Shown here: piece after piece, positions 9,364-18,810 of the stretch
Numbering within the stretch: the first letter of the stretch is position 1
Layout of the letters: each line of letters opens with the position of its first letter
From: Herbaspirillum robiniae
GTDB lineage: Bacteria; Pseudomonadota; Gammaproteobacteria; Burkholderiales; Burkholderiaceae_D
Direction of reading: 5' to 3'
NCBI RefSeq assembly: GCF_002213415.1
Contig: NZ_NJGU01000009.1
Coordinates: 186,001-250,000, forward strand
DNA: 64,000 nucleotides
Position numbers and translations under genes: made by a program
Notes under the pieces: generated by a model
What the model was told of the DNA's origin: nothing
Database searches by the model: none
Seen by the model: only the letters and a program-made list of their open reading frames with translations

Positions 9364-10335
9364 ATGGATTCGTTCCAGCAAGAGATCGACGAACGCACCA
9401 ACCTGACCGCCAACAACAAGTTCGAGCTGCTGCTGTTCCGCCTGGGTAGCCCGGCCGGCGATGCGTCGGGTGGCGATGGAGAGCTGTTCGGCATCAACGT
9501 CTTCAAGGTGCGCGAGATCGTGCCGGCGCTGCAGATCACCAAGCCGGCGGGCATGCGACCGCCGCTGATGGGCATGGTCAACGTGCGCGGGCAGATCATG
9601 CCGGTGATCGACCTGCCTTCGATCGCCGGCTGCACGCCGTCAGTCGAGCCGGGCATCCTGCTGATCACCGAATTCGCGCGCCATACGCAAGCCTTTGCGG
9701 TGCGCTCGGTGGAAGACATCGCGCGCCTGGACTGGACGCAGGTGCTGCCGGCCGACGCCAGCGCCGCCAGCGACGTGGTGACCAGCATCGCCCGCCTCAA
9801 CACCAGCGACGGCAAGGAGACGCTGGTCCAGGTCCTGGACGTCGAGCACATCCTGGAACTGGTTTCGCCCAGCAAGGAAAACCCGGCCGAACTGGCCAAG
9901 GCCGGCGGCCAGATCCAGCTGCAGCCGGGCGCCGTGGTGCTGGCCGCCGACGACTCGCGCGTGGCGCGCGCGCTGATCGAAGGCAGTCTGAACGAACTCA
10001 AGCTTCCCTTCGTGATGGAGAAGAACGGGCGCGAAGCCTGGGACAGGCTGCAGGCGCTGGCGCTGGAAGCCGAACGGGAAGGACGCAGCATCTCCTCCAA
10101 GGTCGCCCTGATACTGACCGACCTGGAGATGCCGGAGATGGACGGCTTCACCCTGACCCGGCGCGTCAAGATGCACGACAAGCTCAAGCACATTCCGGTG
10201 GTGATCCACTCTTCGCTGACCGGCAGCGCCAACGAAGACCACGTCAAGACCGTCGGCGCGGACGGCTACATCGCCAAGTTCTCGCCGCCCGATTTCGCGG
10301 CGGTGGTGCAGAAGGTGCTGTGCGCCAGCCAGTGA
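9364..10335 (+). CDS. cheV: Chemotaxis coupling/response-regulator protein CheV
   Basis: A 323-residue fusion of an N-terminal CheW-like coupling domain (about 15-165) and a C-terminal receiver domain (about 195-320). The receiver has the phospho-acceptor D253 in LILTDLEMPEMDG, the Ser/Thr switch near 282 (VVIHSS) and the conserved Lys near 305 (GYIAKF). CheV couples chemoreceptors to CheA and may act as a phosphate sink or adaptation factor. The frame is open much further upstream, but ATG at 9364 starts exactly where CheV proteins begin; AAGGAAG lies just before it. The gene stands alone, outside a che operon, and converges on the OmpA-like gene. Confidence 0.93.
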   Translation: MDSFQQEIDERTNLTANNKFELLLFRLGSPAGDASGGDGELFGINVFKVREIVPALQITKPAGMRPPLMGMVNVRGQIMPVIDLPSIAGCTPSVEPGILLITEFARHTQAFAVRSVEDIARLDWTQVLPADASAASDVVTSIARLNTSDGKETLVQVLDVEHILELVSPSKENPAELAKAGGQIQLQPGAVVLAADDSRVARALIEGSLNELKLPFVMEKNGREAWDRLQALALEAEREGRSISSKVALILTDLEMPEMDGFTLTRRVKMHDKLKHIPVVIHSSLTGSANEDHVKTVGADGYIAKFSPPDFAAVVQKVLCASQ

Positions 10336-10364
10336 CTCGCCGGAGGCGCGCACGACGCGCAACG

Positions 10365-10395
10365 AAAAAACGCCAACCCGGGGGTTGGCGTTTTT
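10365..10395. terminator. Bidirectional terminator between cheV and the OmpA-like gene
   Basis: AAAAACGCCAACCC pairs with GGGTTGGCGTTTTT around a two-base core. A and T tracts on both sides suit the convergent genes. Confidence 0.85.
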
Positions 10396-10435
10396 CATTG
10401 GAGGGGCGGAGAAACACTCCTCACTGCAGCGTGTT

Positions 10436-11152
10436 TCAGCGCGCCTCGGCGCGCTCGGCCCCGTTCACGAAGCGCAGCTCCACCCGGCGATTGCGCTCGT
10501 CCCCGGGATCCACGCCCGGCAGCGGCTGCGAATCGCCGTAGCCGGCCACGATCACGCGCCTGGACGCCTCGCCGCCGGCGCGGCCGATCAGCAGCGAACG
10601 GGCTTCGCGAGCGCGGGCCGCCGAGAGCGTGAAGTTGTCGTCGTACACGGTGCAGAAAGCCCGGTAGTCGGTGACCGGCGCCTTCACCGGCTTGTTGTCG
10701 GTGTGGCCTTCGACATAGATGCGCCCGCTCTGGAACTGCGTCAGGTAGTCGGCAATCCTGCCCTCGACCTTGGCGAAGGCCTCCTTCGCCTCGGGCTCGA
10801 TGCAGGCGCTGCCGCGACGGAAAGCGCCTTCCTTGAGCGTGATCTTGCCGGAGTCGGCATCGACGCTGACGAAGCGCGCCGCCCCCGACTGCGTCAGCGC
10901 GGACTTCACTTCACCCAGTATCGAGGCCACCTCTTCGCGTGGCGCCTCGACCAGCCGGACGGATTGCACCGTCTCGCTTGCCGCGGCCGGCGCCGGCGCT
11001 TCGGTTTTTGGCGGTTTGGCCGCCTCGCCGGGGAGCGCAGCGCCGGCCACGCGCGTCTGCGCCAGGCCCACCGCACACATCGCGATGACGACCGCGACCA
11101 CGCCCGACATCAGATTGGCGACGACGATCCACTCGCTGGACTTGTGCTTCAT
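10436..11152 (-). CDS. OmpA/MotB-domain membrane protein, stator-like, with Asn in place of the usual TM Asp
   Basis: A 238-residue protein with one N-terminal membrane helix (residues about 8-30) and a C-terminal OmpA-like peptidoglycan-binding domain (about 120-235). The latter shows GHTDN, LSAARAREAR and NRRVEL, the usual ligand-binding Asp and Arg blocks. The TM segment W8-IVVANLMSGVVAV resembles the MotB and ZorB helix, in which a single Asp carries ions (ADFMTA-type). Here that position is N13, read directly from an AAT codon. It starts 8 bases after the MotA-like stop, so the two form an operon. There is no flagellar, Tol, Ton or Zorya partner nearby. A peptidoglycan-anchored membrane complex is likely; its job is unknown. 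Confidence 0.82.
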   Translation of the reverse strand: MKHKSSEWIVVANLMSGVVAVVIAMCAVGLAQTRVAGAALPGEAAKPPKTEAPAPAAASETVQSVRLVEAPREEVASILGEVKSALTQSGAARFVSVDADSGKITLKEGAFRRGSACIEPEAKEAFAKVEGRIADYLTQFQSGRIYVEGHTDNKPVKAPVTDYRAFCTVYDDNFTLSAARAREARSLLIGRAGGEASRRVIVAGYGDSQPLPGVDPGDERNRRVELRFVNGAERAEAR

Positions 11153-11160
11153 GGCGCGCC

Positions 11161-11853
11161 TCAGCCCTGGACGCGACGGCCGCCGGCGAGGCCGTTCAGC
11201 GCCTCCAGCAGCTCGGCGTGGCGCACATGATTGCGCTGCGCCTCGGCCTGCTGCAGCGCCAGCAGCGCATTGCCGGACTGGGCCACCGCCTCGATCAGCT
11301 GCAGCCGCTCGGCGGCGTCACGCTGCGCCGCCTGCGCCGCGCGCGCGTTGATCGCCTTGGCGCTCCACGCCAGGCGCGCCTGCTCGTACGCGAACGCCAT
11401 GGACCAGATCTTCAGGAACAGGAAGGCGAAGATGCCCCAGCTTGCGATCCGGAACTTGGCACCCAGCGCATCCATGATGGGATTGAGGCTGCTGACCGCC
11501 TCGGCGCGACCGTTCAGGAGACCGGCGGCGTCCGAAAGCGCGATGCCCAGGCCGATGAAGGTGCCCAGGAGGCCGAACACCAGCAGCAGGCCGGGCAAGG
11601 CATCGGCCCAGCGCTCCGGGGCGGAGGCCACCGCCTGGCTGATCTCTTCGGGGGTGGCGAGGGCATCACCGCGGCCGTCGCTTTCCATCGCGGCCAGCCT
11701 GCGCTCCCAGCCGGCGGCATGGGCCGAGCGGCGCAGCGACACGGGAATGGCGATGATGGCCACCAGGAAAACCAGGCCGAAGACGACTTGCAATCCGGCA
11801 AATGACGATCCATCCAGATGCGGCAGGAAGAACGACCAGACCGAATTACCCAT
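11161..11853 (-). CDS. MotA/TolQ/ExbB/ZorA-like inner-membrane protein
   Basis: A 230-residue protein with three predicted membrane helices (about 18-41, 84-106 and 134-157) and a helical cytoplasmic tail rich in Ala and Gln (165-225). The second helix, GLLLVFGLLGTFIGLGIAL, and the following GAKFRIASWG are typical of the ZorA/MotA/ExbB proton-channel superfamily. It is far shorter than Zorya ZorA, which has a long tail. An upstream extension to 11889 exists, but ATG at 11853 has AAGGGAG at good spacing. It is the first gene of a two-gene unit with the OmpA-like protein. Whether it conducts ions is doubtful given the partner's missing Asp. Confidence 0.8.
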   Translation of the reverse strand: MGNSVWSFFLPHLDGSSFAGLQVVFGLVFLVAIIAIPVSLRRSAHAAGWERRLAAMESDGRGDALATPEEISQAVASAPERWADALPGLLLVFGLLGTFIGLGIALSDAAGLLNGRAEAVSSLNPIMDALGAKFRIASWGIFAFLFLKIWSMAFAYEQARLAWSAKAINARAAQAAQRDAAERLQLIEAVAQSGNALLALQQAEAQRNHVRHAELLEALNGLAGGRRVQG

Positions 11854-12036
11854 GGCGCGCTCCCTTGCCCGATCCACCGCCGCTAGCACCGAATACCCTC
11901 ATCTTTTGACACCCCCGTGTATGTGTTGTTATGCCGTGCCGGCTGCGCTCTTTCTTGGATGGCGCGCCCTCCCGGCCTGAAGTGGGAAGACTAACAGAAA
12001 GGCCTGCGCGGATCAGCCCCGCCCCTGGGCGGGGCG

Positions 12037-12067
12037 AAAAAAAAGACGGCCGGGCGGCCGTCTTTTT
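12037..12067 (-). terminator. Terminator of mqo
   Basis: AAAGACGGCCG and CGGCCGTCTTT form an 11-bp inverted repeat. An 8-base A run on the plus strand gives a U tract on the mqo (minus) transcript. Confidence 0.8.
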
Positions 12068-12098
12068 CATCCACATTCTGCGCGTCGGCAACCGGCGA

Positions 12099-13748
12099 TC
12101 ACAGCGCCATGTCCGCCGCGGCGTTTGCCTTGGGCTTGCTCATGCTGGCCTTGCCGCCGTCGGCCGGAACGGCCTTGGGCACGATGGCCGGCGGCGGGGC
12201 CAGCTGCAGCACGTCGCTGGTATAGGCCCATTCCCTGGCGACCTGATCCGGATGATCGTTGAGCTTGCTGCCGTAGCTGGGCACGATCTGGCGGATCTTC
12301 TGCTGCCACTCGGGCGTGGCGACTTTGGCCTTGAAGACCTTCTCCAGCACCGTCAGCATGATGGGCGCGGCGGTGGAGGCGCCCGGGGAGGCGCCCAGCA
12401 GGCCGGCCATGCTGCCGTCGGCCGAAGCCACGATCTCGGTGCCCAGCTTCAGCACGCCGCCCTTCTGCTCGTCGCGCTTGATGATCTGCACGCGCTGGCC
12501 GGCCTGCCACAGGCGCCAGTCTTCCCTCTTCGCCTCAGGGAAGTATTCCTTCAGCGCCGCGAAACGCTGGTCGTCGGACTGCATCAGCTGGCCGGCCAGG
12601 TATTCCACCAGCGGGTATTCGGCCACGCCGACCTTTACCATCGGCCAGGCGTTATGCGTGGTGGTGGTGGAGAACAGGTCCCACAGCGAACCTTCCTTCA
12701 GGAACTTGGTGGAGAAGGTGGCGAAGGGCCCGAACAGGATCACGCGCTTGCCGTCCAGCACGCGGGTGTCCAGGTGCGGCACCGACATCGGCGGTGCGCC
12801 CACCGAGGCCTTGCCATAAGCCTTGGCCAGGTGGCGCTCGGCCACGGCCGGATTGTCGGTCACCAGGAAGGAGCCGCCCACCGGGAAGCCGGCGTACTCG
12901 CGCGCTTCCGGAATGCCGGACTTTTGCAGCAGCTTCAGCGCGCCGCCGCCGGCGCCGATGAAGACGAACTTGGCATCGGTCTCGGTGCTGCTGCCGTCCT
13001 TCAGGTTCTTGTAGCCGATGCGCCAGGTGCCGTCGGCGTTACGGCTAATGTCGCGCACTTCGCTGGAAAGCTTCAGCGCGAAGTTTGGGCGAGTCTGCAG
13101 GTAGGCGGCGAACTGGCGGGTGATCTCGCCGAAGTTGACGTCGGTGCCCAGCGGGGTCCAGGTGGCGGCCAGCTTCTGCTTGGGGTCGCGCCCTTCCATC
13201 ATCAGCGGCACCCACTTTCTGATCTGCTCGTGGTCTTCCGAATACTGCATGCCGGCGAACAGCGGGCTGGCTTGCAGCGCCTCATAGCGCTTCTTCAGGT
13301 AGGCCACGTTGTCGTCGCCCCAGATGAAGCTCATGTGCGGGGTGGAGTTGATGAAGGAGCGCGGATTCTTCAGCACGCCGTTCTTCACCTGCCAGGCCCA
13401 GAACTGGCGCGAGATCTGGAAGGCCTCGTTGATCTCGATGGCCTTGGCGATCTCGATCTTGCCTTCCTTGTTCTCCGGCGTGTAGTTCAGTTCGGCCAGC
13501 GCCGAGTGGCCGGTACCGGCGTTGTTCCAGCCGTTGGAGCTTTCCTGGGCGACGCCGTCCAGGCGCTCCACCATTTCCATCGACCAGCCCGGCTCCAGCT
13601 CGTTGAGCCAGACCGCCAGCGTGGCGCTCATGATGCCGCCGCCGATGAGCAGCACGTCGACCTTTTTGACTTCGGCCGCCTGCGGCGCCGGCGTGAGCGC
13701 CAGCGCAAATACAAACCCCAGCAAGGCCAGGAAGGATTTCTTCAACAT
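12099..13748 (-). CDS. mqo: Malate:quinone oxidoreductase
   Basis: A 549-residue FAD enzyme that oxidises malate to oxaloacetate and passes electrons to the quinone pool, a membrane-bound alternative to malate dehydrogenase. The FAD-binding [16 protein letters not shown] is near residues 33-48, followed by the very conserved [19 protein letters not shown]. The N-terminus ([18 protein letters not shown]...) looks like a signal peptide or membrane anchor, which also occurs in E. coli Mqo, so this is not unusual. It is a single gene with its own terminator, divergent from cheD across 660 bases. Confidence 0.95.
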   Translation of the reverse strand: MLKKSFLALLGFVFALALTPAPQAAEVKKVDVLLIGGGIMSATLAVWLNELEPGWSMEMVERLDGVAQESSNGWNNAGTGHSALAELNYTPENKEGKIEIAKAIEINEAFQISRQFWAWQVKNGVLKNPRSFINSTPHMSFIWGDDNVAYLKKRYEALQASPLFAGMQYSEDHEQIRKWVPLMMEGRDPKQKLAATWTPLGTDVNFGEITRQFAAYLQTRPNFALKLSSEVRDISRNADGTWRIGYKNLKDGSSTETDAKFVFIGAGGGALKLLQKSGIPEAREYAGFPVGGSFLVTDNPAVAERHLAKAYGKASVGAPPMSVPHLDTRVLDGKRVILFGPFATFSTKFLKEGSLWDLFSTTTTHNAWPMVKVGVAEYPLVEYLAGQLMQSDDQRFAALKEYFPEAKREDWRLWQAGQRVQIIKRDEQKGGVLKLGTEIVASADGSMAGLLGASPGASTAAPIMLTVLEKVFKAKVATPEWQQKIRQIVPSYGSKLNDHPDQVAREWAYTSDVLQLAPPPAIVPKAVPADGGKASMSKPKANAAADMAL

Positions 13749-14408
13749 TGTCTAATCCATGTGTGATGAGAGGGAACAGCCTCCCGCCGTGCACGCGCCG
13801 AAAAATGGCTGCGCGGCGGCGAAAGCGTGCTTTCGTCGCCGTTGCATAGGGCTGCGTGGACGTGGGATTTCAGACAGCCGGATTGACGAGCGCCGCTGCT
13901 CGCCCGTCCGTGGAGAGACAAGGCGAACCTGCGAAGCACGCGTCGCGCGATCGTCATAGGCGCGACATCTGCCGGGCGTGGCCCTGGAGGCCACGGCGCA
14001 CGGCCGCCGGGATCAAGCCGGGCGGATGTGCCTGCCGGATTCAACTGCCTGTCCGATTCCTGTCTCCGGCATTTGGGGGATGCCTGTACAAATCGTCTCC
14101 GTCAGAGCGGACTGGGATGGGGTCAAGTCGAGGGCGCGAGATTATCACGCGGCGGTAAGGGCGGCGATTGCGGATATCCCTCATTTCGCCCGGCCCGGCA
14201 AGCCGTTCCGGGCCGCCAGCGACGCCGTGGGCCATGTAGGGAATTCCCCGATAGTCGCCCGGCGCCCGCTCCCGGACAATCGCGGCATGGCGATCGGGAA
14301 CAACGATCCCTCCGCATCACAGCTTCGCAGGCAGCAACAGCCGGACAGCCTCGCCGACCTCGATTTGGCGCCAGGCACCGACCACACACCAGGCCTCAAG
14401 GAACGAAC
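13749..14408. other. Intergenic region between mqo and cheD, no gene seen
   Basis: 660 bases between divergent genes. ORFs that cross it (including an upstream extension of cheD) have no recognisable domain and no ribosome site. It must hold both promoters, but no box pair is clear enough to call. Confidence 0.5.
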
Positions 14409-15020
14409 ATGCAAACCATTACCCTCAAGCCGGAAAACTTCGCCTCCTACGTCTACCACGACCGCAACTTCAATTGCGACACGGCCAAGATCCTGCCCGG
14501 AGAGTATTACTACACCCATGACGACATGATGATCGTGACCGTGCTCGGCTCCTGCGTCTCGGCCTGCCTGCGCGACCGCGTCAACGGCATCGGCGGGATG
14601 AACCATTTCATGCTGCCCGACGGCGGCGGCGAGGCCGACAGCCCGGTCTCGGCCTCGATGCGCTACGGCACCTATGCGATGGAAGTGCTGATCAACGACG
14701 TGCTCAAGGCCGGCGCGAAGCGCGAGAATCTGGAATGCAAGGTGTTCGGCGGCGGCGCCGTGCTGCGCGGCATGAACGCGATGAACGTGGGCGAGCGCAA
14801 TGCCAAGTTCGTCAAGACTTTCCTCTCGGCCGAAGGCATCCGCGTGGTGGCCGAAGACCTCAACGACATCTGGCCGCGCAAGGTGCATTTCTTCCCGCGC
14901 ACCGGCAAGGTGCTGGTGAAGAAGCTCAAGAGCTCCAGTTCCGACCTCATCAATAGCGAGCGCGACTACGCCTCCAAGCTGTCCACCAAACCGGTGGGCG
15001 GCGAGATTGACCTGTTTTGA
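14409..15020 (+). CDS. cheD: Chemoreceptor glutamine deamidase CheD
   Basis: A 203-residue enzyme that deamidates glutamines on methyl-accepting chemotaxis proteins and often feeds back on CheC/CheA. The catalytic Cys and His are visible as C49 ([12 protein letters not shown]) and H66 (GGMNHFMLP). The [10 protein letters not shown] block at mid-protein is also family-typical. The frame extends upstream to 14028, but ATG at 14409 gives the normal CheD N-terminus; GGAACGAAC precedes it. There is no CheR, CheB or CheA gene adjacent, so it is an orphan copy or displaced from the main che operon; cheV lies about 4 kb away. Confidence 0.93.
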   Translation: MQTITLKPENFASYVYHDRNFNCDTAKILPGEYYYTHDDMMIVTVLGSCVSACLRDRVNGIGGMNHFMLPDGGGEADSPVSASMRYGTYAMEVLINDVLKAGAKRENLECKVFGGGAVLRGMNAMNVGERNAKFVKTFLSAEGIRVVAEDLNDIWPRKVHFFPRTGKVLVKKLKSSSSDLINSERDYASKLSTKPVGGEIDLF

Positions 15021-15147
15021 GGCGGCCCGGCGGTCTTTACGAGTGCAAATTATCCGGCGGCCTCCCGCAGGAAGGCCAGCACGCTTTCTCCACAGGAAGT
15101 AGAATCCAGCTCTTGGCGCACTCATCCGCCTCACAGGCGGACATCCG

Positions 15148-15303
15148 ATGAATATCCCAGAGCAAGGCAATCTCATGTGCCGCAGTTGCGGCCAGAAGTC
15201 CGGCTTGCGCCCTTCCGAGTCAGCGATCTGGCACTACGCCACCTGCGTGCGCTGCCGCTACAAGAATGCGGTGACGGAGCAGGTCAAGCCCCCTTCCGCG
15301 TGA
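15148..15303 (+). CDS. Small zinc-ribbon protein (51 aa)
   Basis: A short ORF beginning MNIPEQGNL with two CxxC knuckles, C11-R-S-C14 and C33-V-R-C36, the pattern of a zinc ribbon of about 35 residues. The first is followed by GQKSGL and the second by RYKNAV. AGGCGG lies about 8 bases before ATG 15148; an internal ATG at 15175 would still keep both knuckles. It sits 127 bases downstream of cheD on the same strand, ahead of a terminator. Paired CxxC motifs make it more likely real than an average 50-codon ORF, but no family is recognised. It could bind nucleic acid or a protein partner. Confidence 0.5.
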   Translation: MNIPEQGNLMCRSCGQKSGLRPSESAIWHYATCVRCRYKNAVTEQVKPPSA

Positions 15304-15462
15304 ATCAGGCCGGTCCGGCAATTTCCAGACACCTGTCTTTCGTTCGACCTGTCCAGACCGGGATCGCAACGAAACGGCGCCCGAGGCATCCTCAAGCGGC
15401 TCTTTGATACGCCGCGGACGACGGCTGCCCGCAACGAACGCAAACCCGACGACGCGCACAAA

Positions 15463-15492
15463 AAAAACGGAACGCCATGGCGTTCCGTTTTT
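15463..15492. terminator. Bidirectional terminator upstream of the otnI 3' end
   Basis: AAAAACGGAACGCC pairs with GGCGTTCCGTTTTT around a central AT. It lies between the rightward cheD/zinc-ribbon unit and the leftward otnI. Confidence 0.85.
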
Positions 15493-15510
15493 CATTGGTG
15501 GCAAGGCAGA

Positions 15511-16314
15511 TCAGGCCTTGAGCTGGGTCAGCCCTTGCGCCGCCAGCGCCTTCAGCCAGCCCAGGCCGGCCGAGGTGGCGCCGGCCGGGTTGTATTCGCA
15601 GCCGATCCAGCCCTGGTAGCCCAGCGTGTCGATCAGCTTCAACAGGTAGGGATAGTTCAGCTCGCCCATGTCCGGCTCGTGGCGCTCGGGCACGCCGGCG
15701 ACCTGGATGTGGCCGATGCCGGCCATGTCGCGCTTGAGCTTGACGGCGACGTCGCCCTCGACGATCTGGCAGTGGTAGATGTCGAACTGCACCTTCAGGT
15801 TCTCGGCGCCGATCTCGGCGCAGATGGCCTGGGCATCATCCTGGCGGTTCAGGAAGAAGCCGGGGATGTTGCGGGTGTTGATCGGCTCGATGACCACGGT
15901 GATGCCGGCCGACTCGGCCTGGTGCGCGGCGTAGGACAGGTTGTCCAGATACACGGCGCGGTGTTTGGCGCGATCCTGCTCGGGCTTGATCAGGCCGGCC
16001 ATCACGTGCAGCGTCTTGTTGCCGATCACGGAGGCGTACTGCAGCGCGGTGTCGATGCTGCGCTTGAACTCGTCCTCGCGGCCGGGCAGCGAGGCGATGC
16101 CGCGCTCGCCGGCGGCCCAGTCGCCCGGAGGCGCGTTGAACAGCGCCTGGGTCAGGCCGTTGGCGTCCAGGCGGGACTTGATTTCCTCGGGCTTGTAGTC
16201 GTACGGGAACAGGAATTCGACGCCCGGGAAACCGTCCTTCGCCGCAGCGGCGAAACGGTCCAGGAAATCATGCTCCACATACATCATGCTCAGGTTGGCG
16301 GCAAAACGCAGCAT
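15511..16314 (-). CDS. otnI: 2-oxo-tetronate isomerase (hydroxypyruvate-isomerase family)
   Basis: A 267-residue TIM-barrel isomerase of the hydroxypyruvate isomerase (Hyi) family. The start [20 protein letters not shown] and the blocks [16 protein letters not shown] and [14 protein letters not shown] (metal and substrate residues E, D, H) are typical. Within an L-threonate cluster the expected reaction is 2-oxo-tetronate to 3-oxo-tetronate, so the gene is called otnI rather than hyi. ATG at 16314 has GAGGAG upstream; the longer frame to 16368 has no such support. It is the last gene of the cluster, 173 bases after the transporter gene, with a hairpin in that gap. Confidence 0.88.
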   Translation of the reverse strand: MLRFAANLSMMYVEHDFLDRFAAAAKDGFPGVEFLFPYDYKPEEIKSRLDANGLTQALFNAPPGDWAAGERGIASLPGREDEFKRSIDTALQYASVIGNKTLHVMAGLIKPEQDRAKHRAVYLDNLSYAAHQAESAGITVVIEPINTRNIPGFFLNRQDDAQAICAEIGAENLKVQFDIYHCQIVEGDVAVKLKRDMAGIGHIQVAGVPERHEPDMGELNYPYLLKLIDTLGYQGWIGCEYNPAGATSAGLGWLKALAAQGLTQLKA

Positions 16315-16445
16315 CGTGTTCTCCTCGAATGTTGATGGTGGCCGGCGCTGCCTTGCAGCCGCCGGCATGTTGAATATCAGGAACCTGTTTGCGGTCTCGC
16401 CATGAAGATCGGGCGAACGCCACGATGAAACCGCAAACAGCTTCC

Positions 16446-16474
16446 GGGCCGACCGGCATGACGCCGGCCGGCCC
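16446..16474 (-). other. Intercistronic hairpin between transporter and otnI
   Basis: GGGCCGACCGGC pairs with GCCGGCCGGCCC (one mismatch) around ATGAC, just downstream of the transporter stop. It has no U tract, so it is more likely an mRNA-stability or processing element than a terminator. Confidence 0.45.
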
Positions 16475-16487
16475 AGGGTACGACATC

Positions 16488-17801
16488 TTACTTGTTCACG
16501 ACGCTAGGCTTGGTCACCAGCGTTGCGATGGCGCCGACGACGAGCATCACGGCCAGCATGTACATGCCGGTGGCGTTGCTCTTGGTCAGGTCCTTGAAGT
16601 AACCGATCAGGTAGGGGCTGACGAAGCCGGCCAGGTTGCCCACCGAGTTGATGGCGGCAATACCCACGGCGGCTGCGGCGCCCGACAGGAACGAAGTCGG
16701 CAGCGACCAGAACAGCGGCGCGCAGGTCAGCACGCCGGCGGCGGCCAGCGACAGCGAGGCGATCGAGATCGCGGTGTTGTCGGCGAACACGGCGGCGCCG
16801 ATGAAGCCCACGCAACCCATCAGGGCCGGCACCACCAGGTGCCAGCGGCGCTCGCGCATGCGGTCGGCGCTGCGGCCGATCAGGTTCATGGCGACGATGG
16901 CGCAGCCAAACGGAATCGCCGACAGCAGGCCGATCTGCAGGTTACCCACCACGCCGGTCGCCTTGACCAGGGTCGGCATCCACAGCGTCAGGCCGTACTG
17001 GCCCATGACGAAGGCGAAGTAGATCAGGCACATCAGCCACACGCGGCCATCCTTGACGATGGCGCCGAAGCCGTGGGCGCTTTCCTTGCCCTTCTGGTCG
17101 CCGTCGATGTCAGCCTGCAGGACCTTCTTTTCGTCGTCCGACAGCCACTTGGCGCTCTTGACGTCGTTGTCCAGGTAGAACAGCGTGGCCAGGCCGATCA
17201 GCACGGCCGGGATCGCTTCGATCAGGAACATCCACTGCCAGCCTTCCATGCCGCTGCTGCCGTGGAAGGCGTCCATGATCCAGCCCGACAGCGGGTTGCC
17301 CAGGATGCCGGCCACCGGAATGCCCGACATGAACACCGCGATCACCTTGGCGCGGCGATGCGAGGGGAACCAGTAGGTCAGGTACATGATGATGCCGGGA
17401 TAGAAGCCGGCTTCAGCCAGGCCCAGCAGGAAGCGCAGGACGTAGAACTGGGTCGGCGTCTCGACGAACATGAAGACGGCCGACAGGAGGCCCCAGGTGA
17501 TCATGATGCGGGCGATCCAGACGCGCGCGCCGACCTTGTGCATCAGGATGTTGGACGGCACCTCGAACAGGAAGTAACCGATGAAGAACAGGCCGGCGCC
17601 CAGGCCGAACACGGTTTCCGAGAAGCCGAGGTCGACCGACATCTGCAGCTTGGCGAAGCCGACGTTGACGCGATCGAGGTAGGCGATCACGTAGCACAGC
17701 ATCAGGAACGGCATGATGCGCCAGAACACTTTTTTGTACAGGCCGTCCTTGGCCTGATCGTTGGAGCCGGATGCGACGCCGGCGTTGGTTGCGGTGGTCA
17801 T
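16488..17801 (-). CDS. MFS transporter, anion:cation symporter type (probable threonate/tetronate uptake)
   Basis: A 437-residue major facilitator with 12 hydrophobic segments, of the ACS group that takes up sugar acids (galactonate, glucarate, tartrate) with protons. [14 protein letters not shown] after TM1 and [15 protein letters not shown] near TM4 are typical ACS motifs. Its place between otnC and otnI makes L-threonate or a related four-carbon sugar acid the likely substrate, which is an inference from context. Both flanking gaps are long for an operon (370 and 173 bases) and hold hairpins, so its expression may be tuned separately. Confidence 0.88.
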   Translation of the reverse strand: MTTATNAGVASGSNDQAKDGLYKKVFWRIMPFLMLCYVIAYLDRVNVGFAKLQMSVDLGFSETVFGLGAGLFFIGYFLFEVPSNILMHKVGARVWIARIMITWGLLSAVFMFVETPTQFYVLRFLLGLAEAGFYPGIIMYLTYWFPSHRRAKVIAVFMSGIPVAGILGNPLSGWIMDAFHGSSGMEGWQWMFLIEAIPAVLIGLATLFYLDNDVKSAKWLSDDEKKVLQADIDGDQKGKESAHGFGAIVKDGRVWLMCLIYFAFVMGQYGLTLWMPTLVKATGVVGNLQIGLLSAIPFGCAIVAMNLIGRSADRMRERRWHLVVPALMGCVGFIGAAVFADNTAISIASLSLAAAGVLTCAPLFWSLPTSFLSGAAAAVGIAAINSVGNLAGFVSPYLIGYFKDLTKSNATGMYMLAVMLVVGAIATLVTKPSVVNK

Positions 17802-18171
17802 GCTGCTTTCATCTCCCTAAGAAGTATCGGCCGCCGGCAGGCGGCCGCTGGTTGCTTGGCGCCCGCGGGTAAGCGGGCAATTTATGGATTCAATATGGAC
17901 AGGCGGTTATCGGCTGGCGCGCGCCGCGGACGGATCCGGGTGCATGGGGCGGGCAAACGACTGCTGGTCAAAATTGATCGTCCGGTCTTGGGCCGGCTCT
18001 GGCTCCCTGCGCCGCCGTCGCAGGGCAAGCCCTGTAAGGCGGACGTCGGGCGCATGGCAAAAAGCGCGTGGCTGCCATGCGGGCGTTGTTGCTTGTTGCG
18101 AAACTGCTCCGGATGCGCCCCGGCGGCGTGCTGCCTGTGTGTGCTGCCTGTGCGCTGCTGTTACATGCGCG
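17802..18171. other. 370-base gap inside the threonate cluster
   Basis: No gene is supported here. A perfect hairpin GGCCGCC-GGCA-GGCGGCC lies at 17829-17846, about 30 bases before the transporter start. It could hold a second promoter for the transporter and otnI or an mRNA processing site; no clear -35/-10 boxes are seen. Confidence 0.4.
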
Positions 18172-18810
18172 CTACCAGCGCGCCTTGAACGTATCGCGCA
18201 GGTCCTGCAGCGCGGGTTCTTCCAGGCCGGTGGCGCGGGCGCCGGCGAGATGCCACAGCTTGGCGGTCTCTTCCAGCTCTTCCAGCGCGAAGGCGGCCTT
18301 GGACACCGAGCTTTCCCACACCACCGGGCCCAGCCGCTCCAGCAACACGCCGCGCACCTTGGTGGCGATCTTCGCCACCTGTTCGGCGACTTCCGGTGCG
18401 CCGGGGCGGGCGTACTTGATCAGCGGAATGTGGCCGACCTTCATCACGTAGTACGGCGTAATCGGCGGCAGCACGTCCTCTTCCTTCCACACGCCGTTGA
18501 TGGTCAGGCTGACCAGGTGGGTGGAATGGGTGTGCACCACGGCGTGCATCTCGGGGTTGTTGTCGTAGACGGCGCGGTGCAGCACCAGGGTCTTGGAGGG
18601 CTTGTCGCCCGACACCCAGTTGCCGCCGGCGTCGACCTTGGAGATCGCAGCCGGATCCAGGAAGCCCAGGCAGGCGTCGGTCGGCGTGATCAGCCAGCCG
18701 TCGTCGAGACGCGCGCTGATGTTGCCGGCCGAGCCGACGGTGTAGCCGCGCTGGTACAGCGAGGCGCCGATGCGGCAGATCTCTTCGCGCAGTTTGGCTT
18801 CGACGCTCAT
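18172..18810 (-). CDS. otnC: 3-oxo-tetronate 4-phosphate decarboxylase (class II aldolase family)
   Basis: A 212-residue class II aldolase/adducin-fold protein. The metal-binding HxH is H93-T-H95 in HAVVHTHSTHLV, with a further His in KVGHIPLIKY. GSAGNISARL near residues 26-35 is the phosphate-binding loop. In the described threonate pathway OtnC decarboxylates 3-oxo-tetronate 4-phosphate to dihydroxyacetone phosphate. Its ATG overlaps the otnK stop (ATGA), so it is translationally coupled to the kinase. A fuculose- or ribulose-phosphate aldolase function is an alternative from fold alone, but the otnK pairing argues for OtnC. Confidence 0.9.
   Translation of the reverse strand: MSVEAKLREEICRIGASLYQRGYTVGSAGNISARLDDGWLITPTDACLGFLDPAAISKVDAGGNWVSGDKPSKTLVLHRAVYDNNPEMHAVVHTHSTHLVSLTINGVWKEEDVLPPITPYYVMKVGHIPLIKYARPGAPEVAEQVAKIATKVRGVLLERLGPVVWESSVSKAAFALEELEETAKLWHLAGARATGLEEPALQDLRDTFKARW

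Noticed and set aside
10436-11853. Zorya anti-phage system
   Set aside because: The pair resembles ZorA/ZorB in fold, but there is no ZorC, ZorD or ZorE, the A subunit lacks the long tail and the B subunit lacks the Asp; both sides are housekeeping genes.
12099-13748. Signal-peptide-like N-terminus of Mqo as a novelty
   Set aside because: E. coli Mqo also has such an N-terminus, so it is not unusual.
15177-15407. 76-codon ORF starting with GTG inside the zinc-ribbon ORF
   Set aside because: It is out of frame with the CxxC-bearing ORF, has no motif and reads into the terminator region.
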